Assembly: GCA_041390125.1 (NCBI GenBank)
Contig: JAWKQN010000008.1
Location: 246,829 to 310,828, forward strand
Reading direction: 5' to 3'
DNA: 64,000 nucleotides
Source: Gemmatimonadota bacterium
GTDB lineage: Bacteria > Gemmatimonadota > Gemmatimonadetes > Longimicrobiales > Gaopeijiaceae
The notes beneath the pieces were generated by a model, which was given only the letters and a program-made list of their open reading frames with translations, ran no database searches and was not told the DNA's origin. The position numbers were made by a program, and so were the translations under genes. Shown piece by piece: positions 17,072 through 25,103 of the stretch (positions are counted from its first letter, which is position 1; the number at the start of each line of letters is the position of its first letter).

Positions 17072-17713
17072 ATGAACCGGACCCTTCTCGGCGCCACCCT
17101 GGCCACGCTGGCCCTGGCGAGCGCCTGCAGCGAAGCCGGGACCGACCCGGCCGGCGATCTCGCCACCGACGAGGCCGCGTTCCTGGCCGTCGACAGCGAC
17201 GCCCTCCTGGCCGGCCTGATGGCGGCCCAGTTCGCCGCTCTGGAAGGCGACGTCGGCGGCTTCGCCACCGACCTCGCGGTGGGCATCGCCGCGGAGCCCA
17301 TCGTGACGACATTCGACTTCGCCCGGACCGCCCCCTGCCGCGCGGGCGGCCAGACGGTGGCGACCGGCTCCGGCACGCGCACCTTCGATCGTGACGCGCA
17401 GAGCATGGAGATGGAGGCCAGCGGCACCCGCAGCATCGAAGACTGCGCCCGGACCCGCAATGACGTCACCTTCACGGCAAACGGCAGCGGCAGCTTCGAA
17501 GTGCACCGACGCCGCGTCGCTGGCCATCCCGATGGGCTGCAGACGCTCGACCAGGTGGGCGGCTTCGTGATCACCACCACCGACGGCCGCACGGAGGAGT
17601 GTGACTACGCGCTGCACCGGGTCTACGATCCGGAGTCGGGCCAGGTGAGCCTCACCGGGACGGTCTGCGGACGCACCATCGATCGGACGTTCCCACACGA
17701 CGGGAACGGCTGA
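17072..17713 (+). CDS. lipoprotein of unknown function
   Basis: 213 residues from the ATG at 17072 with TGGAG upstream. The lipobox is LASACSE. The mature protein is beta-rich with paired cysteines (APCRAGGQTVATGSGTRTF, RSIEDCARTRNDVTFT, EECDYALHRVYD, LTGTVCGRTIDRTF). No family is recognised. It lies between the metal-efflux operon, which is divergent from it, and the sigma-factor operon, whose start is 22 bp downstream on the same strand. It may therefore be the first gene of that operon. A role as an exported target or sensor is possible but not shown. Confidence 0.7.
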   Translation: MNRTLLGATLATLALASACSEAGTDPAGDLATDEAAFLAVDSDALLAGLMAAQFAALEGDVGGFATDLAVGIAAEPIVTTFDFARTAPCRAGGQTVATGSGTRTFDRDAQSMEMEASGTRSIEDCARTRNDVTFTANGSGSFEVHRRRVAGHPDGLQTLDQVGGFVITTTDGRTEECDYALHRVYDPESGQVSLTGTVCGRTIDRTFPHDGNG

Positions 17714-17735
17714 GCCGGACCACGGCTCTGCGACC

Positions 17736-18317
17736 ATGCCTGCGACCGACGCGCCGGCGGTGGAGCCTCCACACCTGGAGGCGGAGCCGAGCGATGACGA
17801 GCTGGTCGGGCGGGCGCGGGCGGGAGACGCCCGCGCCCTCGACCGGCTCACGACGCGTCATCTGGGCTCCGTCTATCGGTTGGTCCTGGGCATCGTCGGC
17901 GATCCAGACGTCGCCCAGGACGCCACGCAGGACGCGTGCGTGAAGGCCGTCCGCGCCCTGTCCGGCTTCCGGGGGGACGCGCCGTATCGGAGCTGGGTGC
18001 TCGCCATTGCGGCCAACGAGGCCCGTACGCACCTCCGGCGGGTGCGGGCCCGGCCGTCGGTGGCGCTCGAGGATGCGCCCCCGCTGGTGGCGCCGGGACC
18101 GACTGCGGAGGAAGGCGTGGTCGTGGCCGACGAAGGCGGTCGCATGCGCGCCGCGCTGCAGCGGCTGCCGGAGAAGCAGCGGCGCTCGGTCGAGCTGCGC
18201 GTGTACGAGGGGCTCAGCTTCCGCGAGATCGGAACGCTGATCGATTCCAGCGAAGGCGCGGCGCGCGTGAACTACCACCACGGGGTCCGACGACTCCGGG
18301 AGCTGCTGAACCCATGA
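17736..18317 (+). CDS. ECF-type RNA polymerase sigma factor
   Basis: 193 residues. Sigma region 2 is at about residues 20-95 (DELVGRARAGDARALDRL, GDPDVAQDATQDACVKAVRAL, YRSWVLAIAANEARTHLRR). Region 4 is at about 130-190 (ALQRLPEKQRRSVELRVYEGLSFREIGTLI and an HTH up to LRELL). The linker is Pro/Ala-rich. The stop overlaps the next start by ATGA, so it is coupled to the anti-sigma gene. The downstream exported Spy-like protein suggests a signal from the envelope. The target promoters are not known. Confidence 0.92.
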   Translation: MPATDAPAVEPPHLEAEPSDDELVGRARAGDARALDRLTTRHLGSVYRLVLGIVGDPDVAQDATQDACVKAVRALSGFRGDAPYRSWVLAIAANEARTHLRRVRARPSVALEDAPPLVAPGPTAEEGVVVADEGGRMRAALQRLPEKQRRSVELRVYEGLSFREIGTLIDSSEGAARVNYHHGVRRLRELLNP

Positions 18318-18769
18318 GCACTGGACACGAAGACGTGCGGGATCTGCTGCCCGACCATGCCGCCGGTCGTCTGCCGGAGGCCGCGCGGGCGCGGGTGGAG
18401 CGGGCGCTGTCGGAGGACGGCGACCTGCGCGACGAGCTCGCCCTGCTCACCGCGCTGTGGCGCGATCGGCCGGAGCCGCCTGCGGACCTGGCGGACCAGG
18501 TACGCGCGCGTGTGGCGTCCGAACTGCGCGGAACGCCCGCCCCGGCGCGGGGCCGCTGGCCCATGTGGCAGCTCAGCGCGGCGGCGCTCGTGGTCGTGGC
18601 GCTGGGCACGGCGCTGATCTGGCAACGGCGCGGCGAGCCCCAGGCCGCAGACATCGAGGCGCTCCCCCGGAGCTGGACGCTGGATGAATCGATCGTGGCG
18701 GGCGGGCTGGTCCTGGACGCGCTGTCGGACGAGGCCCTCCGTACCCTGGCGCAGGAGCTGGAGCGATGA
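18314..18769 (+). CDS. anti-sigma factor-like membrane protein
   Basis: 151 residues. The cytoplasmic N-terminal part (residues 1-78) has the helical look of an anti-sigma domain (DVRDLLPDHAAGRL, ARVERALSEDGDLRDELALL). It contains no cysteine, so the zinc-binding HxxxCxxC motif of many ZAS proteins is absent. One membrane helix follows (LSAAALVVVALGTALIW). The periplasmic tail of about 45 residues ends AQELER. It is coupled by ATGA to the sigma gene and by another ATGA to the downstream frame. The last 7 codons form the first unit of a 21-bp tandem repeat. Confidence 0.83.
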   Translation: MSTGHEDVRDLLPDHAAGRLPEAARARVERALSEDGDLRDELALLTALWRDRPEPPADLADQVRARVASELRGTPAPARGRWPMWQLSAAALVVVALGTALIWQRRGEPQAADIEALPRSWTLDESIVAGGLVLDALSDEALRTLAQELER

Positions 18770-18832
18770 GCGCAGGAGCTGGAGCGAGGAGCGCAGGAGC
18801 TGGAGCGAGGAGCGCAGGAGCTGGAGCGATGC
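18749..18832 (+). repeat. 21-bp minisatellite, four copies, at a start/stop junction
   Basis: Four head-to-tail copies of a 21-bp unit (core GCGCAGGAGCTGGAGCGA) at 18749-18769, 18770-18790, 18791-18811 and 18812-18832. Copy 1 ends the anti-sigma gene and provides the overlapping ATGA. Copy 4 ends with the ATG of the signal peptide of the next gene. Each unit carries GGAG, so each has a possible ribosome-binding site. Copies 2 and 3 have GAGG where copies 1 and 4 have GATG. The array most simply arose by duplication of an original coupled junction. Confidence 0.95.
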
Positions 18833-19299
18833 GACGCGTCCTCTGGATCCTCCTGATCGGCGGCCTCCTGGTGCCGGGACCCGGCTCCGCACAGGCCGGT
18901 CCCCCGCGCGCCGAATTGCAGGAACGGGTGCGGCGTGCCTTCCTCGAACGCATCCGCACCGAGCTCGACCTCTCCCGGGACGAAGGGGCTCGCTTGCGTG
19001 ACGTTCTGGAGTGGTCCGAGGCGGAGCGCCGCCAGGTGGCGTTCGAGACCCGGCAGATCCGGCTGGACACCGAACGCTTCCTGACCGGCGGCGGGGACGA
19101 CGCCGAGGCCCGGGCCCTGTTGGATGCACGCGAGCGCCTGCAGGAGCGGGAGCGCGCGCTCTTCCGTGAGGAGCAGGAGCGGCTGCTGGAGGTGATCTCA
19201 CCGGCGCAGGTGGTGCGCCTCTACGAGATGCGGGAGCAGTTCGTGCGCCGTCTGCAGCAGCTCCGGCAGAACCGACCCGGCGCACCGTCCCGGAGATGA
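18829..19299 (+). CDS. Spy/CpxP-like periplasmic sensor protein
   Basis: 156 residues from the ATG at 18829, which begins a signal peptide (MRRVLWILLIGGLLVPGPGSAQA). The mature part is almost wholly helical and charged, with ELQERVRRAFLERIRTELDL, ARLRDVLEWSEAERRQVAFE, ALLDARERLQERERALFREE and LLEVISPAQVVRLYEMREQF. This resembles Spy/CpxP and CnrX-like heavy-metal sensors. An alternative start at 18766 would add 21 residues (three SAGAGAR-type repeats) before the signal peptide, made by the minisatellite. It is third in a sigma / anti-sigma / sensor operon, an order reminiscent of Cnr-type signalling. The ligand is unknown. Confidence 0.82.
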   Translation: MRRVLWILLIGGLLVPGPGSAQAGPPRAELQERVRRAFLERIRTELDLSRDEGARLRDVLEWSEAERRQVAFETRQIRLDTERFLTGGGDDAEARALLDARERLQERERALFREEQERLLEVISPAQVVRLYEMREQFVRRLQQLRQNRPGAPSRR

Positions 19300-19304
19300 C
19301 GAAA

Positions 19305-19335
19305 CGCCCGGTGCGCAGGGGAGGCGCACCGGGCG
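19305..19335. terminator. bidirectional terminator between convergent genes
   Basis: A perfect 12-bp stem (CGCCCGGTGCGC / GCGCACCGGGCG) with a 7-nt loop, 5 bases after the Spy-like stop and facing the convergent small membrane gene. Confidence 0.65.
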
Positions 19336-19378
19336 GTCCGGACGGAGCGGGGGGGCGCTCCGCGCGGGAGGCGAGCGG

Positions 19379-19585
19379 TCACCGCATCGGGTGCTCCTGT
19401 GCGTACCGGTAGGCCGTCCACGCCGAGGCCAGGTGGCAGATCCACCCGAGCAGGCCGCCGGTCCCGATCCAGAAGCCGGGCGTGATGATCAGCCAGAACA
19501 GCGCCCGAAACAGGGTGCCGTTGTAGATCTGACCCACGCCGGGCACGAAGAGGCTGAGCACAGCCGCGGTGCCTGGATTGCGCAT
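19379..19585 (-). CDS. small membrane protein, TM2-like
   Basis: 68 residues with two or three hydrophobic segments (AVLSLFVPGVGQIYNG, ALFWLIITPGFWIGTGGLLGW, ICHLASAWTAY). The VPGVGQIYNG turn is typical of TM2-like and related small membrane proteins. GAAGGAGCG lies just before the ATG. There is a 125-bp gap to the upstream DUF4390 gene. Function unknown. Confidence 0.7.
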   Translation of the reverse strand: MRNPGTAAVLSLFVPGVGQIYNGTLFRALFWLIITPGFWIGTGGLLGWICHLASAWTAYRYAQEHPMR

Positions 19586-19710
19586 CGTTCGCTCCTTCCT
19601 GGACTCCGATGGGTGTCGCCTCCGGCCCTACGGGACGGCGGCGGTCCGGGTTTCTCAGCCGGTCGCGAGCGAGGTGCGTCCCTCACGCAGGGACGACGTC
19701 CACCGACCTG

Positions 19711-20325
19711 CTACGGCGTCCAGGCGAACGTGGTCGTGCGACGCTCCAGGGTGCGGCGGGGAAGTCCCAACGCCCGTACGAACAGGCGACGCACGCCCCG
19801 GGTGAGCGACCCTTCGTCCTCCTCCGCCGGCTCCGGATCGGTCTCCCCCTGCAACCACGCCTCCAGTGCCTGCAGGTCCGTGGGCGAGAGGCTCTCGACC
19901 TCGAGCGCGACGTGGTAGTAGTAGCGCCCGGCGTCGGAGGGTCGCACCGGCACCTCGAGACGGCGGGCCAGCGCCTCGCGCACGGCGTCCAGGCTGACGG
20001 CTTGGGTCGGCTCGGCGTCCGCGGCCTCCACCGTCCAGGCGTCCGCCCCCCGGCTCCGGACGCTGGCCCGCCATTCGTAGCCGCCCACGCGTCGATCGAC
20101 GAACCCGTCCTCCCACAGGGTGACCACGAGGCTCGCGCGGAGCGGGAAACCGTCGCGCAGCGCCTCGGCCAACTCGCCGGATCCCACGAGGTCGCCCACC
20201 TCCACATCGAGCACGCCTTCGTACGCGCGGACGCGCCAACGCAACGGTCCGCTGTCCTGGGCCGCGACCGCGGGGGCCAGCAGCGCGAGCACCAGCGCCG
20301 GAAGCGCGAGCGACCAGAGCCGCAC
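19711..20325 (-). CDS. DUF4390-like exported protein
   Basis: 204 residues from a GTG at 20325, two bases after the upstream stop, so it is tightly linked to the barrel gene. The signal peptide is RLWSLALPALVLALLAPAVAAQ. The mature region (LRWRVRAYEGVLDVEVGDLV, ELAEALRDGFPLRASLVVTLWEDGFVDRRVG, VSLDAVREALARRLEVPVRP, YYYHVALEVESLSPTDLQALEAWL) fits DUF4390. That family is known next to NtrY/NtrX-type two-component genes in other bacteria, as here. Its biochemical role is not established. The C-terminal 40 residues are charged and may be a separate tail. Confidence 0.75.
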   Translation of the reverse strand: MRLWSLALPALVLALLAPAVAAQDSGPLRWRVRAYEGVLDVEVGDLVGSGELAEALRDGFPLRASLVVTLWEDGFVDRRVGGYEWRASVRSRGADAWTVEAADAEPTQAVSLDAVREALARRLEVPVRPSDAGRYYYHVALEVESLSPTDLQALEAWLQGETDPEPAEEDEGSLTRGVRRLFVRALGLPRRTLERRTTTFAWTP

Positions 20326-20327
20326 GA

Positions 20328-22139
20328 TCAGAAGCGGTGCTCGAAGCGGACCAGGAAGCGGACGGGATGCTCGTCCCCGTCCAACGGCACCGCCAGGAGC
20401 AATCCCAGATCGCTGATCCAGATGCCCGCGCCGGCGTCCATCACGGTGTCGGTGTCGGCCCGGCCGGGCGCGGGATCCCCCGGCTCGTCCACGACCCATC
20501 CCCGACCGGCGTCGAAGAACAGCGACCAGTCGAAGCCCAGCTCCACCCAGGGGCTCTCGTCGTCCCAGTCCTCCCAGTTGCCCCAGTCGTCGGGGCCGCG
20601 CCTGCGGCCGTCGTCGCCCCAGTCGAAGTCGAGGAACACGCTGCCGCGGTACTCCACCTGCGCGAGCGCGAAGCGGTCGCAGCCGTAGCGCGCGAACGCC
20701 GGGCGACCCGTGCTGGCCAGCAGACCCCGCGCGGCGCGCGCACCGCAGTCCGCGGCGAAGAGTCGGTGTCCCGGCAGGCTCCCCGCACCTCCGAATGCAT
20801 GCTGCCACTGCGGCGGTAGAGGCCGGTCGTTCAGGGCACCGCCCGCCACCACCCGCAGGTTCAGGCGCGCGTCGGGGCCCAGCGGAGCATAGCGGCGCAG
20901 ATCCACGAATCCGTGGCGGAGGTCCGCGCCATCGAACGACGTGGCCGGCACCGTTCCGGGCCCGGGCAGATCGAGCGCGGGACGTTCGAGCGTGCCCTCG
21001 AGCCCGGCCTGCACCCGCGCGTGCACGTACCACCCCCCGCGGTAGGCGTCCTGGCCGTCGGGATCACCCGCGGTGACCTCCACCCCGAGCGACCGCAGCG
21101 CGCCTTCGGCCACGAGCGGCTGGGGCCGCCACGGATCATCCCGGTCGGTGAGCGTCCAGGGATCGCCGACGCCCAGCGATCCGAAGCGCTCGTCCCGGTA
21201 CACGAGCCCGAACCGCGCTTCCTCGTCGAACAGCCGCACCCCGGCGGACGCGGACCACCCCTCCACGTTCACGTAGTCGCGGTAGTCCTGGTGCAGGACG
21301 AGCGTGGCCAGCGAGGCTTCGGCGTCGGGGAGCCCCCAGTCCTCGATCGCCTGCACCCGGGAATAGAGATGGCCCCCCAGATAGGCCCCGGAGTAACGGC
21401 CCAGGCGCTGCTCCAGCCGCACGGAGTAGCCCAGGTCGTCCGCGTCCGCGTCGAAGCCGCTCTCGGTCCGCCAGATGGCGAGGGCCTCCAACTCCAGTGG
21501 GGTGGCGCCCGCCGTGCGGATCCGCGGGCCCAGCCCGATCGGCAGCCCCTCCACGCGGTTGTAGGTCGGCCCGACGCGCGCCGTGATCGTCGCCTCCGGC
21601 CCGCGGAAGGACCGGTCGCGGTCGCGTGGCTCCCGCCGCGGAGAGGGCGCGCGCCGCTCGCGGGCCCGTCGCGACGGCTCCGCGTCGCTCACCCGGTCCA
21701 CGGTCACGGTGCCTCCCACGTGCCCGTCCGCCGAGCCCCGCAGCCGACCGCCGAGCAGGATCACGTCGCCTTCCACCCAGCCACCCGATCCGAAGACGAG
21801 GTCGCCGCCCTGGACCAGCACGCTCCCGTCCACCACCCCGTCGACCCGTAGCGTGCCGTCCACGACGGCGACGTTGCCCGCCGCGGTCACCCCGTCGTGG
21901 ATCCGGGTGTCTCCCCGGAAGCGGTCCGTCTCCGGGCTCTCCCAGAGGGTCCGGACCTCGTCGCGAAGCGAGGACGGCACGTCCTGCCAGCGGATCTGCT
22001 GGGTGGCGGCCTCCCCCGGCGCCCACAGCAGGAATCCGGCGACGGTGATGGAGATCGCCCACCGGCCCACCCACCCCCACCGGGGATCGCTCGCCGGCAC
22101 CCAGAACCCGACCCCTCGCTCCGTCCCGGCCCGTCCCAT
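20328..22139 (-). CDS. bactofilin-like/outer-membrane beta-barrel protein
   Basis: 603 residues from the ATG at 22139, which has GGAGGT 5 bases upstream. The N-terminus has a leader (WAISITVAGFLLWAPGEAAT). Residues about 80-145 are repeats of the polymer-forming (bactofilin-like) type: GNVAVVDGTLRVDGVVDGSV, LVQGGDLVFGSGGWVEGDVI, LLGGRLRGSADGHVGGTV. After a basic linker, the remaining 420 residues alternate strands and turns and end in ...RFLVRFEHRF, a terminal Phe as in outer-membrane barrels. The combination of a right-handed beta-helix-like part and a barrel suggests a surface or secretion structure. It may be controlled by the adjacent sigma-54 activator. Confidence 0.75.
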   Translation of the reverse strand: MGRAGTERGVGFWVPASDPRWGWVGRWAISITVAGFLLWAPGEAATQQIRWQDVPSSLRDEVRTLWESPETDRFRGDTRIHDGVTAAGNVAVVDGTLRVDGVVDGSVLVQGGDLVFGSGGWVEGDVILLGGRLRGSADGHVGGTVTVDRVSDAEPSRRARERRAPSPRREPRDRDRSFRGPEATITARVGPTYNRVEGLPIGLGPRIRTAGATPLELEALAIWRTESGFDADADDLGYSVRLEQRLGRYSGAYLGGHLYSRVQAIEDWGLPDAEASLATLVLHQDYRDYVNVEGWSASAGVRLFDEEARFGLVYRDERFGSLGVGDPWTLTDRDDPWRPQPLVAEGALRSLGVEVTAGDPDGQDAYRGGWYVHARVQAGLEGTLERPALDLPGPGTVPATSFDGADLRHGFVDLRRYAPLGPDARLNLRVVAGGALNDRPLPPQWQHAFGGAGSLPGHRLFAADCGARAARGLLASTGRPAFARYGCDRFALAQVEYRGSVFLDFDWGDDGRRRGPDDWGNWEDWDDESPWVELGFDWSLFFDAGRGWVVDEPGDPAPGRADTDTVMDAGAGIWISDLGLLLAVPLDGDEHPVRFLVRFEHRF

Positions 22140-22185
22140 GCCCCACCTCCGCGGCCTGCGCGTCTCCTGGCTCCGGGCGGGATCA

Positions 22186-22202
22186 GGGCAGGAGCGGGGC
22201 CA
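22186..22202 (-). promoter_or_regulatory. candidate sigma-54 promoter for the barrel gene
   Basis: Minus-strand TGGCCCCGCTCCTGCCC keeps the invariant GG and GC with 10 bases between them. It matches TGGCAC-N5-TTGC at most core positions. It lies 47 bases before the ATG at 22139. In GC-rich DNA such matches can be chance; the neighbouring sigma-54 activator gene raises the prior. Confidence 0.4.
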
Positions 22203-22291
22203 CGGTCGAACGAGCGGCGCAAGCGGTTGAGCGATCATCACTTGCCCGTGGGGGACACGCGGTGCCCGCGCCGGCCCGCGCGTGTGGATCC

Positions 22292-22307
22292 GACACGACG
22301 TCGTGTC
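22292..22307. promoter_or_regulatory. 16-bp perfect palindrome, candidate activator site
   Basis: GACACGACGTCGTGTC, overlapping the stop of the NtrX-like gene and about 90-110 bp upstream of the candidate sigma-54 promoter. That is a typical enhancer distance. It could instead be a terminator element. Confidence 0.4.
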
Positions 22308-23691
22308 ATTCGGACACACTTCCGTCGGTGCGCAGGCCCAGACGCGTCAGGCGGCGGTAGAGGTTGGCGCGGTCGGTCCGGAGCAGTCGGGCCGCCTCCG
22401 CCATGTTCCCGCCCGCACGGTCGAGCGCGTCCTGCAGCAGCGTGCGCTCGTACGCGTCGAGCTGCTCCCGCAGGCTCCGCGGGCCGGCCAGCGCCGGGGG
22501 CGACGCGGATGGCGTGGCGGGTCGGGTCCGACGCCCCGTGGCCAGCACCGTCTCGGCGGCCTCGCGGTCGATCGGATGCTCGCCGTGCAGGATGGCCAGC
22601 CGCTCGACGACGTTGAAGAGCTCGCGCACGTTCCCGGGCCAGGCGTGGGCCCGCAGCACGGCCACGGCGTCCGCCTCGAACCGCGGCGTCCGGATGCCTT
22701 GGCGCGTGCGCAGGCGCTGGACCGCGTGCTGCAGGAGCGGCTCGATGTCTTCGCGCCGATCGCGCAGCGGGGGCAGGTGGATGGGCACGACCTCCAGCCG
22801 GAAGAGCAGGTCCTCGCGGAAAGCCCCCTCCTCGACCCGGCGGGCCAGATCGCGATTGGTGGCGGCGAGCACACGCACGTCCACGGCGATCTTCGTCGTG
22901 CCGCCCACGCGCTCGATCACGCCCGACTCGAGCGCCCGGAGCAGCTTGGCCTGCGCCTCCGCGCCCAGGTCCCCCACCTCGTCCAGGAAGAGCGTGCCGC
23001 CGCTCGCCAGCTCGAACCGGCCGAGCCGGCGCTCCGTGGCTCCGGTGAAGGACCCCTTCTCGTGCCCGAACATCTCGCTCTCCACGAGCCCGTCCGGCAG
23101 CGCGGCGCTGTTGACCCGCACGAAGGGGCCTTCGCGTCGGGCCGACAACCCGTGGATGGCAGCCGCGACCAGCTCCTTCCCCGTGCCGCTCTCCCCGGTG
23201 ATGAGCACGCGCGCGTCCGTGGCCGCCACGCGCTCGACCCGCCGCCGCACCTCGACGAGCGCCGGGCTCGTTCCCACCAGCTCGGTCCCCGGGCCGAGCT
23301 CCCGCTGCAACGCCCGCGTCAGGTCCCGGGCCCGACCCAGCTCCAGCGCACGACGCAGCGTGAGCAGCACGCTCTCGGGAGTGATCGGCTTCTCGATGAA
23401 GTGGAAGGCCCCGCGTCGGGTGGCTTCGACCGCATCCGACAGCGCGGCCTGCCCGCTCATCATCACCACCGGTAGCGCCGGCGCGCGCTCGCGCAGGCGC
23501 GCGAGCGCATCCAACCCGTTCATGCCGGGGAGGGCCAGGTCGAGCAGGACCACATCGGGGCGCAGCGCGTCGAGGTCCGTGAGCGCGCGCTCCGCCCGAT
23601 CGACGTCGCTGACCGTCCACCCCTCGCTCTCCAACAGCGCACGGAGGCTGCGGCGGATGTTGTCGTGGTCGTCGACGATGAGCACATGCAT
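22306..23691 (-). CDS. NtrX-like sigma-54-dependent response regulator
   Basis: 461 residues. The receiver domain at residues 1-120 has the acidic pocket VDD and phospho-acceptor D51 (VVLLDLALPG). The AAA+ domain at about 135-375 has Walker A GESGTGKE, the sigma-54 contact loop GSFTGA (GAFTGA with Ser for Ala), Walker B GTLFLDEVGDL and the R-finger region. A Fis-type HTH follows at the C-terminus (GGNMAEAARLLRTDRANLYRRL). It starts 4 bp after the NtrY-like kinase stop, so they form one operon. It probably activates promoters for envelope genes, including the barrel gene downstream (inference). Confidence 0.92.
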   Translation of the reverse strand: MHVLIVDDHDNIRRSLRALLESEGWTVSDVDRAERALTDLDALRPDVVLLDLALPGMNGLDALARLRERAPALPVVMMSGQAALSDAVEATRRGAFHFIEKPITPESVLLTLRRALELGRARDLTRALQRELGPGTELVGTSPALVEVRRRVERVAATDARVLITGESGTGKELVAAAIHGLSARREGPFVRVNSAALPDGLVESEMFGHEKGSFTGATERRLGRFELASGGTLFLDEVGDLGAEAQAKLLRALESGVIERVGGTTKIAVDVRVLAATNRDLARRVEEGAFREDLLFRLEVVPIHLPPLRDRREDIEPLLQHAVQRLRTRQGIRTPRFEADAVAVLRAHAWPGNVRELFNVVERLAILHGEHPIDREAAETVLATGRRTRPATPSASPPALAGPRSLREQLDAYERTLLQDALDRAGGNMAEAARLLRTDRANLYRRLTRLGLRTDGSVSE

Positions 23692-23695
23692 GGGT

Positions 23696-24973
23696 TCACT
23701 TCCCTTCGGGGCCGGACGCCGGCGCAGCGCCGTGATCGGGCGGGGCCGGCAGCCACACGGTGAAGCGCGCGCCTCCCTCGGGGCGATCCGTCGCGTCCAC
23801 GGTGCCACCGTGGACCAGCACGGTCTGACGGACCAGCGCGAGGCCGATACCGGACCCTCTACGCTTGGTCGTGACGTCGAGATTCCACAGCGAGTCCCCG
23901 AGCAAGGGCGGAAGCCCCGGTCCCCGGTCCTCCACCACCACGCGGGCCCGACCCTCCACCGGCGCCTCGACGCGCACGGTCACGGGCGCCTCTCCCCCCC
24001 CGGCGCCGGCACCCGCTTCCTCGCAGGCCTCCACGGCGTTGGTCACCAGGTTGAGGAGGGCTCCGCGCAACGCGTCCACGTGACCGGGGACGAACACCGG
24101 GCCGGGGGGCCCGTGCACCTGCACCGCAATCGGCCCGTTCGCGAACCGATCGGCCGTCTCGCGCGCCAGCTCCATGAGGTCCACGGGCGCGGGCGGCCCG
24201 TCCGGCGCGCGACCGACCTGCACGAACGAGCGCGCCAACGCGTCGAGACGGCCGATCTCCTCCAGGAGGATCGACGCGTCCCCACGGTCGGACTCCGTGC
24301 TGGCGCGCCGCAGGACCTGATGCGCGGACAGCTTCATGGGCGTCAGCGGGTTCTTGATCTCGTGCGCCACCCTGCGGGCCATCGCGGTCCAGGTGGACAG
24401 CCGCGCCGCTTCCACCGCGCTCTCCCGACCCGCCCGGATCCGCACCGACATGGCCTGGAGGGCATCCGCGAGGGTCTCGAGCTCACGTACGCCGGAGTCG
24501 AGCGGCCCGGTCGGCACGCCCTCATCGCGGGCGATCCCCTCCGTCCACCCCACCAGGGTCTCCACCGGGCGGGCGAACCCACGCGCGAGGTGCCGGGCAG
24601 CCAGCCAGGCCAGCAGGGCCACCGCCGCCGCGAGGGCCAGCGCGAGGAGGGGCAGGCGGTCGAGGGCGCGGCCAGCCACCGCAGCATACAAGCGAGACAT
24701 GTCGCGGGAGCGCAGGAGCGCGCTCCGGTGCGTCTCCACGGCTCGGGTCAGCTCCGACGGGAAGGGCGCCTCGGCCGGCCAGGTGCGCTCCAGCGCGTCC
24801 ACGAGACCCAGGCCCGACCCGGCGACGGCCGCCCAGGGTCCTGCCGAGCCCGATCGCTCGAATACGTCCGCCAGGGCCCAGGCCCCGGCGGCCACGGCCA
24901 GGGCGGTCGGCACGAGCGCGACGACGAGCAACGTGAGGAAGATCCTCTGTTCGAAGCGGCGGGGCCTCGCCAT
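23696..24973 (-). CDS. NtrY-like sensor histidine kinase
   Basis: 425 residues from the ATG at 24973. Two membrane helices (IFLTLLVVALVPTALAVAAGAWAL and LPLLALALAAAVALLAWLAARHL) flank a short periplasmic region of about 80 residues. A HAMP-like linker follows, then the H-box with H204 (AHEIKNPLTPM). The ATPase part has LVTNAVEACEE (N box), VEDRGPGLPP (G1), KRRGSGIGLALVRQTV (G2) and GGARFTVWLP. No PAS domain is apparent, unlike the longer NtrY proteins. It is expected to phosphorylate the response regulator encoded 4 bp downstream. The signal is unknown. Confidence 0.9.
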   Translation of the reverse strand: MARPRRFEQRIFLTLLVVALVPTALAVAAGAWALADVFERSGSAGPWAAVAGSGLGLVDALERTWPAEAPFPSELTRAVETHRSALLRSRDMSRLYAAVAGRALDRLPLLALALAAAVALLAWLAARHLARGFARPVETLVGWTEGIARDEGVPTGPLDSGVRELETLADALQAMSVRIRAGRESAVEAARLSTWTAMARRVAHEIKNPLTPMKLSAHQVLRRASTESDRGDASILLEEIGRLDALARSFVQVGRAPDGPPAPVDLMELARETADRFANGPIAVQVHGPPGPVFVPGHVDALRGALLNLVTNAVEACEEAGAGAGGGEAPVTVRVEAPVEGRARVVVEDRGPGLPPLLGDSLWNLDVTTKRRGSGIGLALVRQTVLVHGGTVDATDRPEGGARFTVWLPAPPDHGAAPASGPEGK

Positions 24974-25086
24974 CGGTGCCTCGGACGGCTGGGGGAGTAC
25001 GAACGCGACCCGGCTATGATGGGGGAAGCAGGGCGGGAGGTGCACCGGGTCCCCATGCGAGCCCAGAGGGTGCGGACCGCAGGGCG

Positions 25087-25103
25087 GGCGGCGCGGGGCC
25101 GCC
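25087..25103 (-). terminator. hairpin after the DUF6544 gene
   Basis: GGCGGC-GCGGG-GCCGCC, a 6-bp stem adjoining the stop at 25104. It separates the gene from the kinase operon. Confidence 0.4.
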
